Below, piece by piece: positions 51,486 to 60,393 of a stretch of 64,000 bases of DNA. Position 1 is the stretch's first letter. Each line of letters opens with the position of its first letter. Below the pieces are notes generated by a model. The model worked only from the letters and a program-made list of their open reading frames with translations. It was not told where the DNA came from and ran no database searches. A program made the translations under genes and the position numbers. Origin of the DNA: an uncultured Porphyromonadaceae bacterium (GTDB lineage: Bacteria; Bacteroidota; Bacteroidia; Bacteroidales; Muribaculaceae); the NCBI GenBank assembly GCA_937989585.1, contig CALKRW010000063.1:1-64000 (forward strand), written 5' to 3'.

Positions 51486-53741
51486 ATGAATGTAGTTAAA
51501 AAAACCATCAAACTTGACGATGGCCGCGAGATTACTCTCGAGACCGGCAAACTCGCCAAGCAGGCTGATGGAGCGGTTGAGTTGCGTATGGGAGGCACCA
51601 TGCTCCTTGCAACTGTTGTTTCGGCCAAAGAGGCCGGCGAGGGCGTAGATTTCATGCCCCTCCAGGTTGAATACAAAGAAAAATTCTCCGCTGCCGGCCG
51701 TTTCCCCGGCGGTTTCCTGAAACGCGAAGGACGCGCCAACGATTACGAGATTCTCACCTCGCGCCTTGTTGACCGCGTGCTCCGCCCCCTTTTCCCAGAC
51801 AATTACCACGCCGACACTTTCGTCCACATCACTATGTTCTCCTCCGACGGTGTCGAGATGCCCGACGCGCTTGCAGGTCTTGCCGCGTCCGCTGCTCTCG
51901 CTGTCAGCGACATCCCCTTCAACGGCCCTATCTCCGAGGTCCGTGTCGCCCGTATTGACGGCAAATTCGTAATCGATCCGACATTCGAGCAACTCGAGAA
52001 AGCCGACATGGAACTCATGGTCGGCGCCACATACGACAACATCATGATGGTCGAAGGCGAGATGAACGAAGTCTCCGAGGCCGAACTCCTCGAAGCCCTC
52101 AAAACCGCTCATGCAGCCATAAAGGTTCAGTGCCAGGCACAGGTCGAACTCGCCGCTGAGGCTCACGCCGAGACAAAACGCGAGTATTGCCACGAAGTCA
52201 ACGACGAGGACCTTCGCGCCGACGTTAAGGCTAAATGCTACGACAAGGCTTACAAGATCGCTCAGGCCGGCGCCGCAGACAAACACTGGCGCCAGGATCA
52301 GTTCGATGCCATCTGCCAGGAATACATCGACGCCCTCCCCGAAGAGGAACGAGACGAAAAGACTCCCCTCGTCAAACGCTACTACCACGATGTCGAGAAA
52401 GAGGCTGTCCGCCGCTGCATCCTCGACGAGGGCATCCGTCTCGACGGCCGCAAGACCAACGAGATTCGTCCCATCTGGTGCGAGACCGACTACCTTCCCG
52501 GACCTCACGGATCTGCAGTATTCACCCGTGGCGAGACACAGGCACTCGCAACAGTAACACTCGGCACTAAACTCGACGAGAAAATTCTCGATGACGTACT
52601 CAACCAGGGACGCGAGCGTTTCCTCCTCCACTACAACTTCCCTCCTTTCTCCACCGGCGAGGCCAAGGCCCAGCGCGGCGTAGGCCGTCGCGAGATCGGC
52701 CACGGCAACCTCGCACACCGAGCCCTCAAGCGCATGTTCCCAGACGACTTCCCCTATGTATGCCGCGTTGTCAGCGATATCCTCGAGTCAAACGGCTCAT
52801 CATCCATGGCCACAGTCTGCGCCGGCACACTTGCCCTGCTCGACGCCGGAGTCAAGATGAAGAAACCCGTCAGCGGTATAGCCATGGGCCTCATCACCGA
52901 CACCGAGTCTGACAAATACGCCATACTCAGCGATATCCTTGGCGACGAGGATCACCTCGGCGACATGGACTTCAAGGTGACCGGAACACGCGACGGCATC
53001 ACCGCTACCCAGATGGACATCAAGTGCGACGGCCTCTCATACGAGATTCTCGAGCGCGCCCTCAATCAGGCCCGCGAAGGTCGCATGCACATCCTCGATA
53101 TCATCGAGAGCACAATCCCCGCTCCCCGCGAGGACTATAAACCACACGTTCCCCGCATCGTTACCATGCTCATTCCCAAGGAACTCATCGGTGCCGTCAT
53201 CGGCCCGGGCGGAAAAGTCATACAGGGCATACAGGAGGCCTCGGGTGCCACCGTCTCGATCGACGAGATCGAGGAAGGCGGCTACATCGAGGTTGCTGCA
53301 GCAAACAAGGCTTCCATTGACAAGGCCCTCGAGATGATCAACGCTATCGTCGAACTTCCCGAAGAAGGCAAGGTTTACCACGGCAAGGTCCGCTCCATTA
53401 TGGAATTCGGCGCTTTCGTCGAATTCATGCCCAACCGCGACGGACTGCTCCACATCAGCGAGATTTCATGGAACCGTCTCCCCGACATGGAAGCCAGCGG
53501 CCTTAAGGAAGGCGACGAGGTAGATGTCAAACTCCTCGAGGTCGACAAGAAGACCGGCAAGTTCCGCCTCTCAATGCGTGCCCTTCAGGAAAAACCCGAA
53601 GGATGGGTTGAGCCCCAGCGCGCACCCCGTGGCGAGCGTCGTCCCCACCGTGACGGAGATCGCCCCCGTCGCGAAGGTGGTGACCGTCCCCGCCGTGACA
53701 ATAATGACCGCGGTCCCCGTCGCGATCACCGCGAAGACTGA
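51486..53741 (+). CDS. pnp: Polyribonucleotide nucleotidyltransferase
   Basis: The 751-residue enzyme degrades RNA 3'-5' by phosphorolysis. It has two RNase PH-type domains (GGTMLLATVV, GRFPGGFLKREGR; then RGETQALATVTLG, SFPPFSTGEAKAQRGVGRREIGHGN-like segment and VSDILESNGSSSMA), an all-alpha linker, a KH domain (IGPGGKVIQGIQEASGA), an S1 domain (GKVRSIMEFGAFVEFMP), and an unusual Arg/Asp/Gly-rich tail (PRGERRPHRDGDRPRR...). The tail may help RNA binding. Translation starts at 51486 since the upstream part of the frame holds the promoter. A terminator follows. Confidence 0.97.
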   Translation: MNVVKKTIKLDDGREITLETGKLAKQADGAVELRMGGTMLLATVVSAKEAGEGVDFMPLQVEYKEKFSAAGRFPGGFLKREGRANDYEILTSRLVDRVLRPLFPDNYHADTFVHITMFSSDGVEMPDALAGLAASAALAVSDIPFNGPISEVRVARIDGKFVIDPTFEQLEKADMELMVGATYDNIMMVEGEMNEVSEAELLEALKTAHAAIKVQCQAQVELAAEAHAETKREYCHEVNDEDLRADVKAKCYDKAYKIAQAGAADKHWRQDQFDAICQEYIDALPEEERDEKTPLVKRYYHDVEKEAVRRCILDEGIRLDGRKTNEIRPIWCETDYLPGPHGSAVFTRGETQALATVTLGTKLDEKILDDVLNQGRERFLLHYNFPPFSTGEAKAQRGVGRREIGHGNLAHRALKRMFPDDFPYVCRVVSDILESNGSSSMATVCAGTLALLDAGVKMKKPVSGIAMGLITDTESDKYAILSDILGDEDHLGDMDFKVTGTRDGITATQMDIKCDGLSYEILERALNQAREGRMHILDIIESTIPAPREDYKPHVPRIVTMLIPKELIGAVIGPGGKVIQGIQEASGATVSIDEIEEGGYIEVAAANKASIDKALEMINAIVELPEEGKVYHGKVRSIMEFGAFVEFMPNRDGLLHISEISWNRLPDMEASGLKEGDEVDVKLLEVDKKTGKFRLSMRALQEKPEGWVEPQRAPRGERRPHRDGDRPRREGGDRPRRDNNDRGPRRDHRED

Positions 53742-53767
53742 TTAAACCAATTAGGTTTATTAATAAG

Positions 53768-53800
53768 GCGATGTATCCATCTTGGTACATCGCTTTTTTT
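53768..53800 (+). terminator. Terminator of pnp
   Basis: GCGATGTA, loop, TACATCGC followed by TTTTTTT. Confidence 0.9.
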
Positions 53801-53943
53801 GTAAGCATGGCCAACTTATCAGTTGCATTTGGATTATAATCAAACGACTCGATATAATATCCATAAAAACTCAATCCCTTTGCAACAGTTTTTTAGTTTT
53901 TCAGACAATAATGACCATAAAAATAAATTTTCAATAACTTTAG

Positions 53944-53974
53944 TTTGATATTTTATAATATTTAATTAATTTTG
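53944..53974 (+). promoter_or_regulatory. Promoter of a candidate structured RNA
   Basis: TTTG (53944-53947), exactly 19 bases, TAATTTTG (53967-53974), a full match to the Bacteroidota primary promoter. There is no plus-strand frame in the next 300 bases. Confidence 0.8.
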
Positions 53975-53980
53975 CGCCAC

Positions 53981-54287
53981 AGGTCGCACTGCAGAGACCC
54001 GACCAGGGCTATGCAGGGCGGGGTGTATACACATATGAAAAGCGTTACTTGGCGCTCTTTCTTGGCTTGTTGAAACTTCGCAACTTTCATGAATTGGTCA
54101 AGATTGTAGCAACGGTGGACGCCTTTGTAGATATGTCTATCCTTTTGGTACGATACATGAGTATCGTATTCAATTGAATATACATATTTGCGTGAGGTCT
54201 CTGCGTTGCTCATTCTACCAATTCAGGCAATGCGAAGGCCTCAACAAGCGGAATGGGCAACAAAAGTATGGCTCTCACGCTTTTTTA
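53981..54287 (+). ncRNA. Candidate structured non-coding RNA, about 300 nt
   Basis: The promoter at 53944-53974 predicts a start near 53981. The 3' end is marked by CTCACGC (54274-54280) followed by TTTTTT; CTCACGC pairs with GCGTGAG (54190-54196), enclosing a further hairpin. The 5' end pairs with a far segment (GCACTGCAGAGACC at 53986 with GGTCTCTGCGTTGC at 54196, 12 of 14), and inside this GTGTATA (54024) can pair with TATACAT (54178), giving a rod-like shape. A local hairpin TACGATAC-ATGA-GTATCGTA lies at about 54149-54168. This promoter-rod-terminator layout recalls 6S-like or Bacteroidales-specific RNAs; I cannot assign a family. Confidence 0.6.
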
Positions 54288-54351
54288 TTAGATAGACCTT
54301 GGAGGGGAGCCCAGAGGCATACTTTATTAACCCATTATTCATCACACAGCC

Positions 54352-54711
54352 ATGGGAAAACTTATTATTATTCTATTAATTATTCTTTTACTATTTTACA
54401 TCTTTTGCGGTTGGAGACTTTTCGTAAAAGCCGGACGGCCTGGATGGGCAATTCTTGTACCAATCTATAACATCATAGTACAATTTCAAGTCGCAAAAAT
54501 TTCTCCTTGGTGGGTTTTTCTTTACCTGCTTTGCATTATTCCAATTTTAGGACCTATCATCATCCTTATTTTAAACATATATGTAAGCATTAAAACATGT
54601 CAGGCTTTTGATAAAGGTACAGGTTTTACTATCGGTTACATATTCCTAGGATTCATATTTATGCCTATTCTTGCTTTAGGTAACAGCGAATATGATTTCG
54701 ATTGCGAGTAG
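54352..54711 (+). CDS. Small membrane protein, DUF5684 family
   Basis: The 119-residue product has three to four membrane helices. The LFVKAGRPGWAILVPIYNIIV segment split around residue 30 and the later WWVFLYLLCIIPILG are typical of DUF5684 proteins, whose function is unknown (some are fused to signal peptidase-type or envelope genes). It lies downstream of the candidate RNA terminator, and no separate promoter was identified. A terminator hairpin follows. Confidence 0.8.
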   Translation: MGKLIIILLIILLLFYIFCGWRLFVKAGRPGWAILVPIYNIIVQFQVAKISPWWVFLYLLCIIPILGPIIILILNIYVSIKTCQAFDKGTGFTIGYIFLGFIFMPILALGNSEYDFDCE

Positions 54712-54738
54712 AACAGATTAATCCTTTAAAATTCGGAA

Positions 54739-54772
54739 AAGGAGATTGCCTCATAACAATCTCCTTTATTTG
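54739..54772 (+). terminator. Terminator of the DUF5684 gene
   Basis: AAGGAGATTG, loop CCTCATAA, CAATCTCCTT, a perfect 10-bp stem followed by TATTTG. Confidence 0.85.
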
Positions 54773-54824
54773 TATATTATTAGTAAAACTTAAAAAAATG
54801 TTTTTCAACAAAGCGATGGGAATG

Positions 54825-56090
54825 TTACCAGCCGCCGGAGAAACCGCCGCCACCGGTAGAGCCGCCGCCAAAACCGCCACCCGAAAAGCCGCTACCACCA
54901 CCTCTTCCACCGAAGCCGCCGGGCAGGATAACGATTCCCGGTGATGCAAGTTTAGCGATATTGTACGGCACGCCGTGACGGTATCCGCAATTCAGGCAGG
55001 CAAACTCACGTATACCCTGCCCTTCCCGACGCTCGGTTGGCTGAACGACAATGCGGTCCTGAAGTTGACGCAGTGTGCGCGCATGACAGTGAGGACACTC
55101 ATCTAGTTGAGACTGCTTGTTGACAAAGGGATACACGTCCGTCTCCCCGCATGAAGGACACAGCCATACATCATAGTCCACCGAGTCATAACGTTCCTCG
55201 GCATCCTGGGCCGGAGTCAGATATTTGTTGTCACTCTCCTCGTCAAGTTTGTTCATCAGCGTATGGCAGTTCGGACACGCATGGTCTCCATTGCGCCACT
55301 TGTTCATCAGATAGAGATATGGCAGATAGACAATCACAGGCAAGCCGATTCCGACATAACAGCATATCAGGAACAAAAGTTTATAAGGCCGAAGAGCAAC
55401 ATATTTCTCATAGCCGGACTGCCCGCGGCGCCGGTTGACCATAACCATCAGCGATATGCCCAGCACTGCTGTCAGCAAACAGGCTGCCACAAGTACGAAA
55501 TTTATCAGGTCTATCCAGTTCTGCCTCTCGCGTGCGTTCAGGTCAGCCTTCAGTTCATCGCGGTATTTCGGGTCAGTCATCACTTTGCGCAACTGGCGGG
55601 CAGTGCTCACGATGCCTTTGCTGTAATCCCCTTCCTTGAAAGCAGGCACTAGATTATTTTCAGTAATCTCGCGGCATATCATGTCGGGGAGTATACCCTC
55701 GACGCCCTTTCCGATACGCAACACTAACTTACGGTCATCGACGGCCACCAGCAACAGCACACCGTTGTCATTGCTCTTGTCGCCGATGCCCCATTTCTCG
55801 AAAAGTTCCGTGGCATATGTGTCTATGTCGATTCCGTCACGGGGCTCCATGTTGCCTATGATGACGAACGTCACCTCTGCCGTTGTCTGACGGCGAATGT
55901 CGGCAAGAATGCTGTCCGTCTGAGCTGTGGCCGACGGTGACAGGAAATGGTCTGGATCCGATACATATGCATTGCGGTTAGCGTTCTGCACGTTGGGGAC
56001 ATTGTCAATCTCATAACCCGCGGCTCGCACGCCCGTGGATGTCAGTATGGCTAATACGGCAAACAAAAGCCGAATGATTATATGTTTCAT
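54825..56090 (-). CDS. TPM domain membrane protein
   Basis: The 421-residue protein has a signal peptide, an exported TPM domain (about 40-170: YVSDPDHFLS, IVFVIIGN-like VTFVIIGNMEP, LFEKWGIGDKSNDNGVLLLVAVDDRKL and KGVEG), two membrane helices (about 195-255), then a cytoplasmic Cys-rich part with paired CPxC motifs (ACPNCHTL, CPSCGETD, CPHCHART, ACLNCGYRHG), likely zinc ribbons, and a Gly/Ser-rich end (GGRGGGSGFSGGG...). TPM proteins are linked to membrane quality control or photosystem repair; the role here is unknown. Confidence 0.88.
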   Translation of the reverse strand: MKHIIIRLLFAVLAILTSTGVRAAGYEIDNVPNVQNANRNAYVSDPDHFLSPSATAQTDSILADIRRQTTAEVTFVIIGNMEPRDGIDIDTYATELFEKWGIGDKSNDNGVLLLVAVDDRKLVLRIGKGVEGILPDMICREITENNLVPAFKEGDYSKGIVSTARQLRKVMTDPKYRDELKADLNARERQNWIDLINFVLVAACLLTAVLGISLMVMVNRRRGQSGYEKYVALRPYKLLFLICCYVGIGLPVIVYLPYLYLMNKWRNGDHACPNCHTLMNKLDEESDNKYLTPAQDAEERYDSVDYDVWLCPSCGETDVYPFVNKQSQLDECPHCHARTLRQLQDRIVVQPTERREGQGIREFACLNCGYRHGVPYNIAKLASPGIVILPGGFGGRGGGSGFSGGGFGGGSTGGGGFSGGW

Positions 56091-56127
56091 ATCTCAGTAA
56101 CAATTATTTTAAACTCTTAAAACTCTA

Positions 56128-57492
56128 TCAGACCGCCGGCAGCGACATACCGTTAAGTTTGCGGTAAAGATCTAACGCATACACATCCGTCATTGCCGAA
56201 AGATGGTCCAGCACAGCCTGAACGCGGCCGAACAGCGTTGGCGCATATACATCATATTGTTCAGGTACACGACTGAGCAATAGCCGCGAATAGTTTAGTT
56301 CCGGATTCTCTACGGCATCGATGAATTTATCCAGTAGGAATGTAAGAATCCTGTTGCCGGCAAGTTCTATGTCCACTACATCGCGCGCGCAGTATATTTT
56401 GTTCCACGAGAGCGTTGATGATCGCCGGTAAGCCTCTCCCTCACGACCCGGAATATTGTCAAGTAGCGACCCACTGAATTCTCCACGGAGTATTGCGTCC
56501 TCGTTTTCCAGAAAGACCTTGGCGCAACATCCGACCAGACGGCCTACGACACTCGACCGCAGGTAACCTATCCGCTCGTTGGGGTCATCGACTCGTGACA
56601 TCACCTCGCGGCAATGCGCCACGTCCTCGGGACTGAAATAGCGCAGAAGCGTGTCAACGACCTCGTCCGTGGTCAGGATTTTCAGTTTATGGGCATCTTC
56701 CAGATCCATGACCTCATAGCAGATGTCATCGGCGGCCTCCACTATGTACACCAGCGGATGGCGTGCGAAGCGCAGCGAGCCGGCAGCCGATTCCTCGCAC
56801 AGTATGCCGAGTTCGCCGGCGATACGTCTGAAAGTGTCACGCTCTGTGATGAAGAAACCGAACTTTCCCTTTTCTCCTGCAAGTGACGAGTCATAAGGAT
56901 ACTTCACGATTGACGCCAGCATTGAATATGTCATCGCGAAGCCGCCCGGTCGCCGCCCCTTGAACTGGTGCGTCAGCGTCCGCAGCGCGTTGGCGTTGCC
57001 CTCGAAATGTATCAGGTCGCTCCATTGCTCCGGTTCGAGCAAACCCTGGAGACGAGCCCCGGGCCCCTCGCTGAAATATGTCGATATGGCTTTCTCTCCC
57101 GAGTGTCCGAATGGAGGGTTGCCGAGGTCATGGGCCAGACAGGCAGCCGATACTATGTCTCCGAGATTATAGAAAATTGATGTATCGAACTCGCCTTCGT
57201 GCCGGTGTCTCAGTACGGACGAAATCTCGTCGGCCAGCGATTTACCTACCGACGACACCTCCAGCGAGTGTGTCAGACGGTTGTGTACGAACACGCTGCC
57301 CGGCAAAGGGAAAACCTGCGTCTTGTTCTGCAGGCGACGGAACGGCGACGAGAAAACCAGACGGTCATAGTCGCGACGGAAGTCGCTGCGCGTATGGCCG
57401 CTTTTGGGGTCATGGAAATCCTCAAGGCCAAAACGCTTGTCGTTTATCAGCCTGACCCAGTCCATCTTTGCATTGTCTTGTGTCATGTCCAT
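56128..57492 (-). CDS. dgt: Deoxyguanosinetriphosphate triphosphohydrolase
   Basis: The 454-residue HD-domain enzyme converts dGTP to deoxyguanosine and triphosphate. Motifs: FSSPFRRLQNKTQVFP, NRLTHSLEVSSVGKSLA (first His), ACLAHDLGNPPFGHSGE (HD motif and following His), and a late YIVEAADDICYEVMDLEDA. dGTPases can also limit phage by depleting dGTP; that role is not implied by the neighbours. The start is at 57492 or 57486. The gene abuts the stop of the upstream YgjP-like gene. Confidence 0.93.
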   Translation of the reverse strand: MDMTQDNAKMDWVRLINDKRFGLEDFHDPKSGHTRSDFRRDYDRLVFSSPFRRLQNKTQVFPLPGSVFVHNRLTHSLEVSSVGKSLADEISSVLRHRHEGEFDTSIFYNLGDIVSAACLAHDLGNPPFGHSGEKAISTYFSEGPGARLQGLLEPEQWSDLIHFEGNANALRTLTHQFKGRRPGGFAMTYSMLASIVKYPYDSSLAGEKGKFGFFITERDTFRRIAGELGILCEESAAGSLRFARHPLVYIVEAADDICYEVMDLEDAHKLKILTTDEVVDTLLRYFSPEDVAHCREVMSRVDDPNERIGYLRSSVVGRLVGCCAKVFLENEDAILRGEFSGSLLDNIPGREGEAYRRSSTLSWNKIYCARDVVDIELAGNRILTFLLDKFIDAVENPELNYSRLLLSRVPEQYDVYAPTLFGRVQAVLDHLSAMTDVYALDLYRKLNGMSLPAV

Positions 57493-58236
57493 TCAATAGA
57501 ATACAGGCCATTTGAAAGCCCTGAGCCTGCGGTTGAGTTCCTTTTCTTGCCCGTTAACATATCTGTCTAATATGGCATGGAACTGTTCGCTGTGATTCAG
57601 TTCTGACAGATGGGCCAGTTCATGGCATATTATAAGCCTGCGCAAATCCCCGGGCATGAAGCAAAGGCAGGCCGAAAGTTTAATTATACCTCTCGAATTG
57701 CAGGTCCCCAGGACCCTGTGTCCGCGTCCGACTTCCCATCCGGTGGGATACACGCTAAGGCGCTCGGCCTCGCCACGGGCCTGTTCTATCAGACATGCGC
57801 CACCGCTTATCCGGGCTATGCGCTCCAGCTTTGTCGTAATGTTTTTCGACACCTGCGGATCCGACATGTCAAGATCCCGCGAAACCATTATTGCATACCT
57901 GTCACCAGCCATGGGCGACACTCTTATTCTGCCGCTCTCAAGAGACATGTCCCTTTCAATATATACACTGAACCAGTCGAAATCCAGGCACTGTCCTATA
58001 TGATAGAACCCACGGCCCTTTCCGGCGGCACTCCAGTTATCTCCGTGCTCTCTTTTCCAGTGGTCAAGGGCACTCTCAAGTTCTGTGACTTTAAGGCCAC
58101 GGGGAACGGACACCTCCAGACGCCCGGAATTCCATCGCCCGGTGATTCGGCGCGACTGGCTGCGCACCGTAACCTTTACCGGCCCGAATGGCTCCGACGG
58201 GAATATTCCTGATGAATATATTACTTGATTGGTCAT
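57493..58236 (-). CDS. YgjP-like (DUF45/M48-type) metal-dependent hydrolase
   Basis: The 247-residue protein has an N-terminal beta-rich part (SRRITGRWNSGRLEVSVP) and a C-terminal zinc protease motif HELAHLSELNHSEQFHAIL, with the HExxH and later His/Glu of the YgjP family. Function is unknown, usually annotated as a metal-dependent hydrolase. It begins 18 bases downstream of the nadK stop and abuts dgt, forming a leftward chain ACT-nadK-ygjP-dgt. Confidence 0.88.
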   Translation of the reverse strand: MTNQVIYSSGIFPSEPFGPVKVTVRSQSRRITGRWNSGRLEVSVPRGLKVTELESALDHWKREHGDNWSAAGKGRGFYHIGQCLDFDWFSVYIERDMSLESGRIRVSPMAGDRYAIMVSRDLDMSDPQVSKNITTKLERIARISGGACLIEQARGEAERLSVYPTGWEVGRGHRVLGTCNSRGIIKLSACLCFMPGDLRRLIICHELAHLSELNHSEQFHAILDRYVNGQEKELNRRLRAFKWPVFY

Positions 58237-58254
58237 GATGTTTGGAATATAACG

Positions 58255-59106
58255 TCAATTGAACATGAGTTTTCGGCGGAGAGGCTCCGGAAAGTCGGTC
58301 GCAGGACAGCGCACAATGCGTGTGACGAACGCGGCGCGGCGCAACAGCACGTCTGTTCCCATCGGCAGCGTTGTCGAGCGTCCGTCAAGACTCAGGCGGA
58401 ACGAATGTCCGCGACCGGTGACATGCACGGCAATCTCCGATCTGTCGTTGACCACCATCGGTCGCAGCGTCAGAGAGTGGGCGGCTATCGGCGAAACCAC
58501 GAACACCGGGGCAGAAGGCTCGACTATGGGACCGCCCACTGACAGATTGTAGGCCGTGCTTCCGGTGGGTGTGGCCACTATCAGTCCGTCCGCGCGGTAA
58601 TCAGCAAGTTCGCGACCGTCGATATAAGTCAGTGCCGACACCATCGACGCGCTGTCTTCCTTGGCAATAGTCACCTCGTTTAGGGCAAAGCGCCATCCGT
58701 GGACCTCGGGACATACGACTTCTACCAGTGTGCGGTCCTCGGTCTCGGCCTCGGGACAGATATAGCGGTCTAACTCCTCGATGAGCCCTTCGAGCGAAAC
58801 TCCCGCTAAATAACCTAAATGACCTGTATTCACACCAAGTATCGGCACCTCCATGTCTCCGACCCACGATGCCGTTCGCAGGAAAGTCCCGTCACCGCCT
58901 ATGCTTATGGCCATGCCCGTCCCTGTCGGGAGGTCTCCGTCAGCACAGGCCACGCCGCTCAGTTTCAGGCCGAGTTCCCCGAGGTGATTATACAGTTTCG
59001 CTGACATGTAAACCTCATGTCCCCTTAGTACAAGTTCCCTCAGAAGACGTTTTATCTGTTCGGCATAAGGCTGCTGGCGTCGGCTGCCATTTATCGCGAT
59101 AATCAT
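58255..59106 (-). CDS. nadK: NAD kinase
   Basis: The 283-residue enzyme makes NADP+ from NAD+. The GGDGT motif in ISIGGDGTFLRTA, the NTGHLGYLAG segment, LNEVTIAKEDSASM and DGLIVATPTGSTAYNLSVGGP are all present. Length is normal. It follows the shortened ACT-type gene by 37 bases, and pdxJ is divergent, an arrangement common in Bacteroidales. Confidence 0.95.
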   Translation of the reverse strand: MIIAINGSRRQQPYAEQIKRLLRELVLRGHEVYMSAKLYNHLGELGLKLSGVACADGDLPTGTGMAISIGGDGTFLRTASWVGDMEVPILGVNTGHLGYLAGVSLEGLIEELDRYICPEAETEDRTLVEVVCPEVHGWRFALNEVTIAKEDSASMVSALTYIDGRELADYRADGLIVATPTGSTAYNLSVGGPIVEPSAPVFVVSPIAAHSLTLRPMVVNDRSEIAVHVTGRGHSFRLSLDGRSTTLPMGTDVLLRRAAFVTRIVRCPATDFPEPLRRKLMFN

Positions 59107-59143
59107 GTTTCTTGTCTCGAAATATATGTTTTTCTATATTTTT

Positions 59144-59509
59144 TCACACCTGGAAATAACGCATCAGTTCCTCAAGACGAAGCATTGCCGTCTCGTTGCT
59201 GATATTACCCGCGGACGATTCGGCAGACAGTATCTCGTAGCCGTATCTCTCCAGAGACCTTGACACCGACATGACATTGGACGAACTTGCCCTGAGTTCG
59301 ACAACCGGCCGATGCGACTCGCCGTAATGCTCTCCGGTTACATTAAGGTTCACCAGATGGCAGTCACAGTCCTCGACGGCACGGGCTATCCGCGAGGCGC
59401 TGTAGTCGCCCTCGCTACATGTCAGCCGTATCAGCGACCATTCCTCGATATCGGGGTATATGCGTCTTTCAAAGGCGCTATTTTCATCTTTTGGCAAGAT
59501 TTTTTCCAA
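59144..59509 (-). CDS. Shortened ACT-type protein (CBS domains missing)
   Basis: The 121-residue product aligns, from memory of the family, with the C-terminal ACT-like part of CBS-domain proteins that in Bacteroidales lie between nadK and divergent pdxJ (WSLIRLTCSEGDYSASRIARA, ending LEELMRYF). Those are about 220 residues with two N-terminal CBS domains, which are absent here: the frame starts at 59509 after a short acidic N-terminus. Codon use is normal and no remnant of the CBS part is seen upstream, so it is a stable short form rather than a fresh truncation. Confidence 0.6.
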   Translation of the reverse strand: MEKILPKDENSAFERRIYPDIEEWSLIRLTCSEGDYSASRIARAVEDCDCHLVNLNVTGEHYGESHRPVVELRASSSNVMSVSRSLERYGYEILSAESSAGNISNETAMLRLEELMRYFQV

Positions 59510-59527
59510 AGTTTGCTATTTTGTCAC

Positions 59528-59559
59528 TATATTTGTACTCCGTTTCAAAGACAAATTTA
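59528..59559. promoter_or_regulatory. Divergent -7 boxes for pdxJ and the ACT-nadK genes
   Basis: TATATTTG on the plus strand (59528-59535), about 100 bases before pdxJ, and TAAATTTG on the minus strand (59552-59559), about 43 bases before the ACT-type start. The two transcripts would overlap at their 5' ends by a few bases. -33 elements are poor. Confidence 0.5.
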
Positions 59560-59633
59560 CGATTTTTTCTTGAAACTTCACTTCTTTCCCATATTAACAA
59601 TAAATAAATATACATTATTTTTTATTGCGTGCA

Positions 59634-60347
59634 ATGACTTATCTCAGCGTAAATATCAACAAGATAGCGACTTTGCGCAATGCGAGGGGTGAAAACAACC
59701 CCGATGTGACCCGGGTTGCCCTTGACTGCGAGCGTTTCGGGGCACAGGGCATCACAGTCCATCCGCGTCCCGACGAGCGTCATATACGACGCGCTGACGT
59801 CTTCGACCTACGCCCTAGGCTGTCCACCGAGTTCAATATCGAGGGATACCCCTCGGAGCAGTTCATAGACCTGGTGATGCGCAACCGTCCGGCTCAGGTG
59901 ACTCTCGTGCCCGACGCGCCCGACCAGGTCACTTCTTCATCGGGATGGAACGTCACCGATAATTTCGATTTCCTCTGCGAGGTCGTCGAGCGTTTTCATG
60001 AGGGAGGAATACGCGTCTCTATTTTCATCGCTCCCGACAGCGATCAGATTCGCGCAGCGGCCAAAACAGGCGCGGACCGTATAGAACTGTACACAAAACC
60101 CTACGCCGACCTCTACGCCAGAGACCGCGAGGGTGCCGTCGCACCATACGTCGAGGCATCACGTACTGCCCATAATCTGGGTCTTGGAATCAACGCAGGA
60201 CACGACCTCAGTCTCGAGAATCTCGAATATTTCCACAAGTCTGTTCCCTATCTCAATGAGGTCTCCATCGGACACGCGCTTGTCTGCGACGCTCTATATC
60301 TCGGTCTCGAGGAGACCATCCACCGTTACCTTGCATGCCTAAAGTAA
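59634..60347 (+). CDS. pdxJ: Pyridoxine 5'-phosphate synthase
   Basis: The 237-residue protein makes pyridoxine 5'-phosphate from aminoacetone phosphate and deoxyxylulose phosphate. Motifs: LSVNINKIATLRNARG, GITVHPRPDERHI, EFNIEGYP, VTLVPD and GINAGHDLSLENL. The ATG at 59634 is preferred over the upstream in-frame codon at 59625, since the family begins with MTYLSVNIN or similar. It is divergent to the ACT-nadK genes. Confidence 0.95.
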   Translation: MTYLSVNINKIATLRNARGENNPDVTRVALDCERFGAQGITVHPRPDERHIRRADVFDLRPRLSTEFNIEGYPSEQFIDLVMRNRPAQVTLVPDAPDQVTSSSGWNVTDNFDFLCEVVERFHEGGIRVSIFIAPDSDQIRAAAKTGADRIELYTKPYADLYARDREGAVAPYVEASRTAHNLGLGINAGHDLSLENLEYFHKSVPYLNEVSIGHALVCDALYLGLEETIHRYLACLK

Positions 60348-60393
60348 CTAGTAATTTTAGCCAATACATCGTTTTTACCATAATTATCACATA

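Noticed and set aside
51408..52718. Long minus-strand frame (436 codons) inside pnp
   Set aside because: Shadow of strongly biased NNC codons in pnp; its composition is Cys/Val/Gly-rich without any domain, and no promoter is present.
53962..54213. Minus-strand open frame of 83 codons
   Set aside because: It lies opposite the candidate structured RNA, has no promoter on its own strand, and its first and last codons coincide with the RNA's closing stem. A conserved RNA can keep an antisense frame open.
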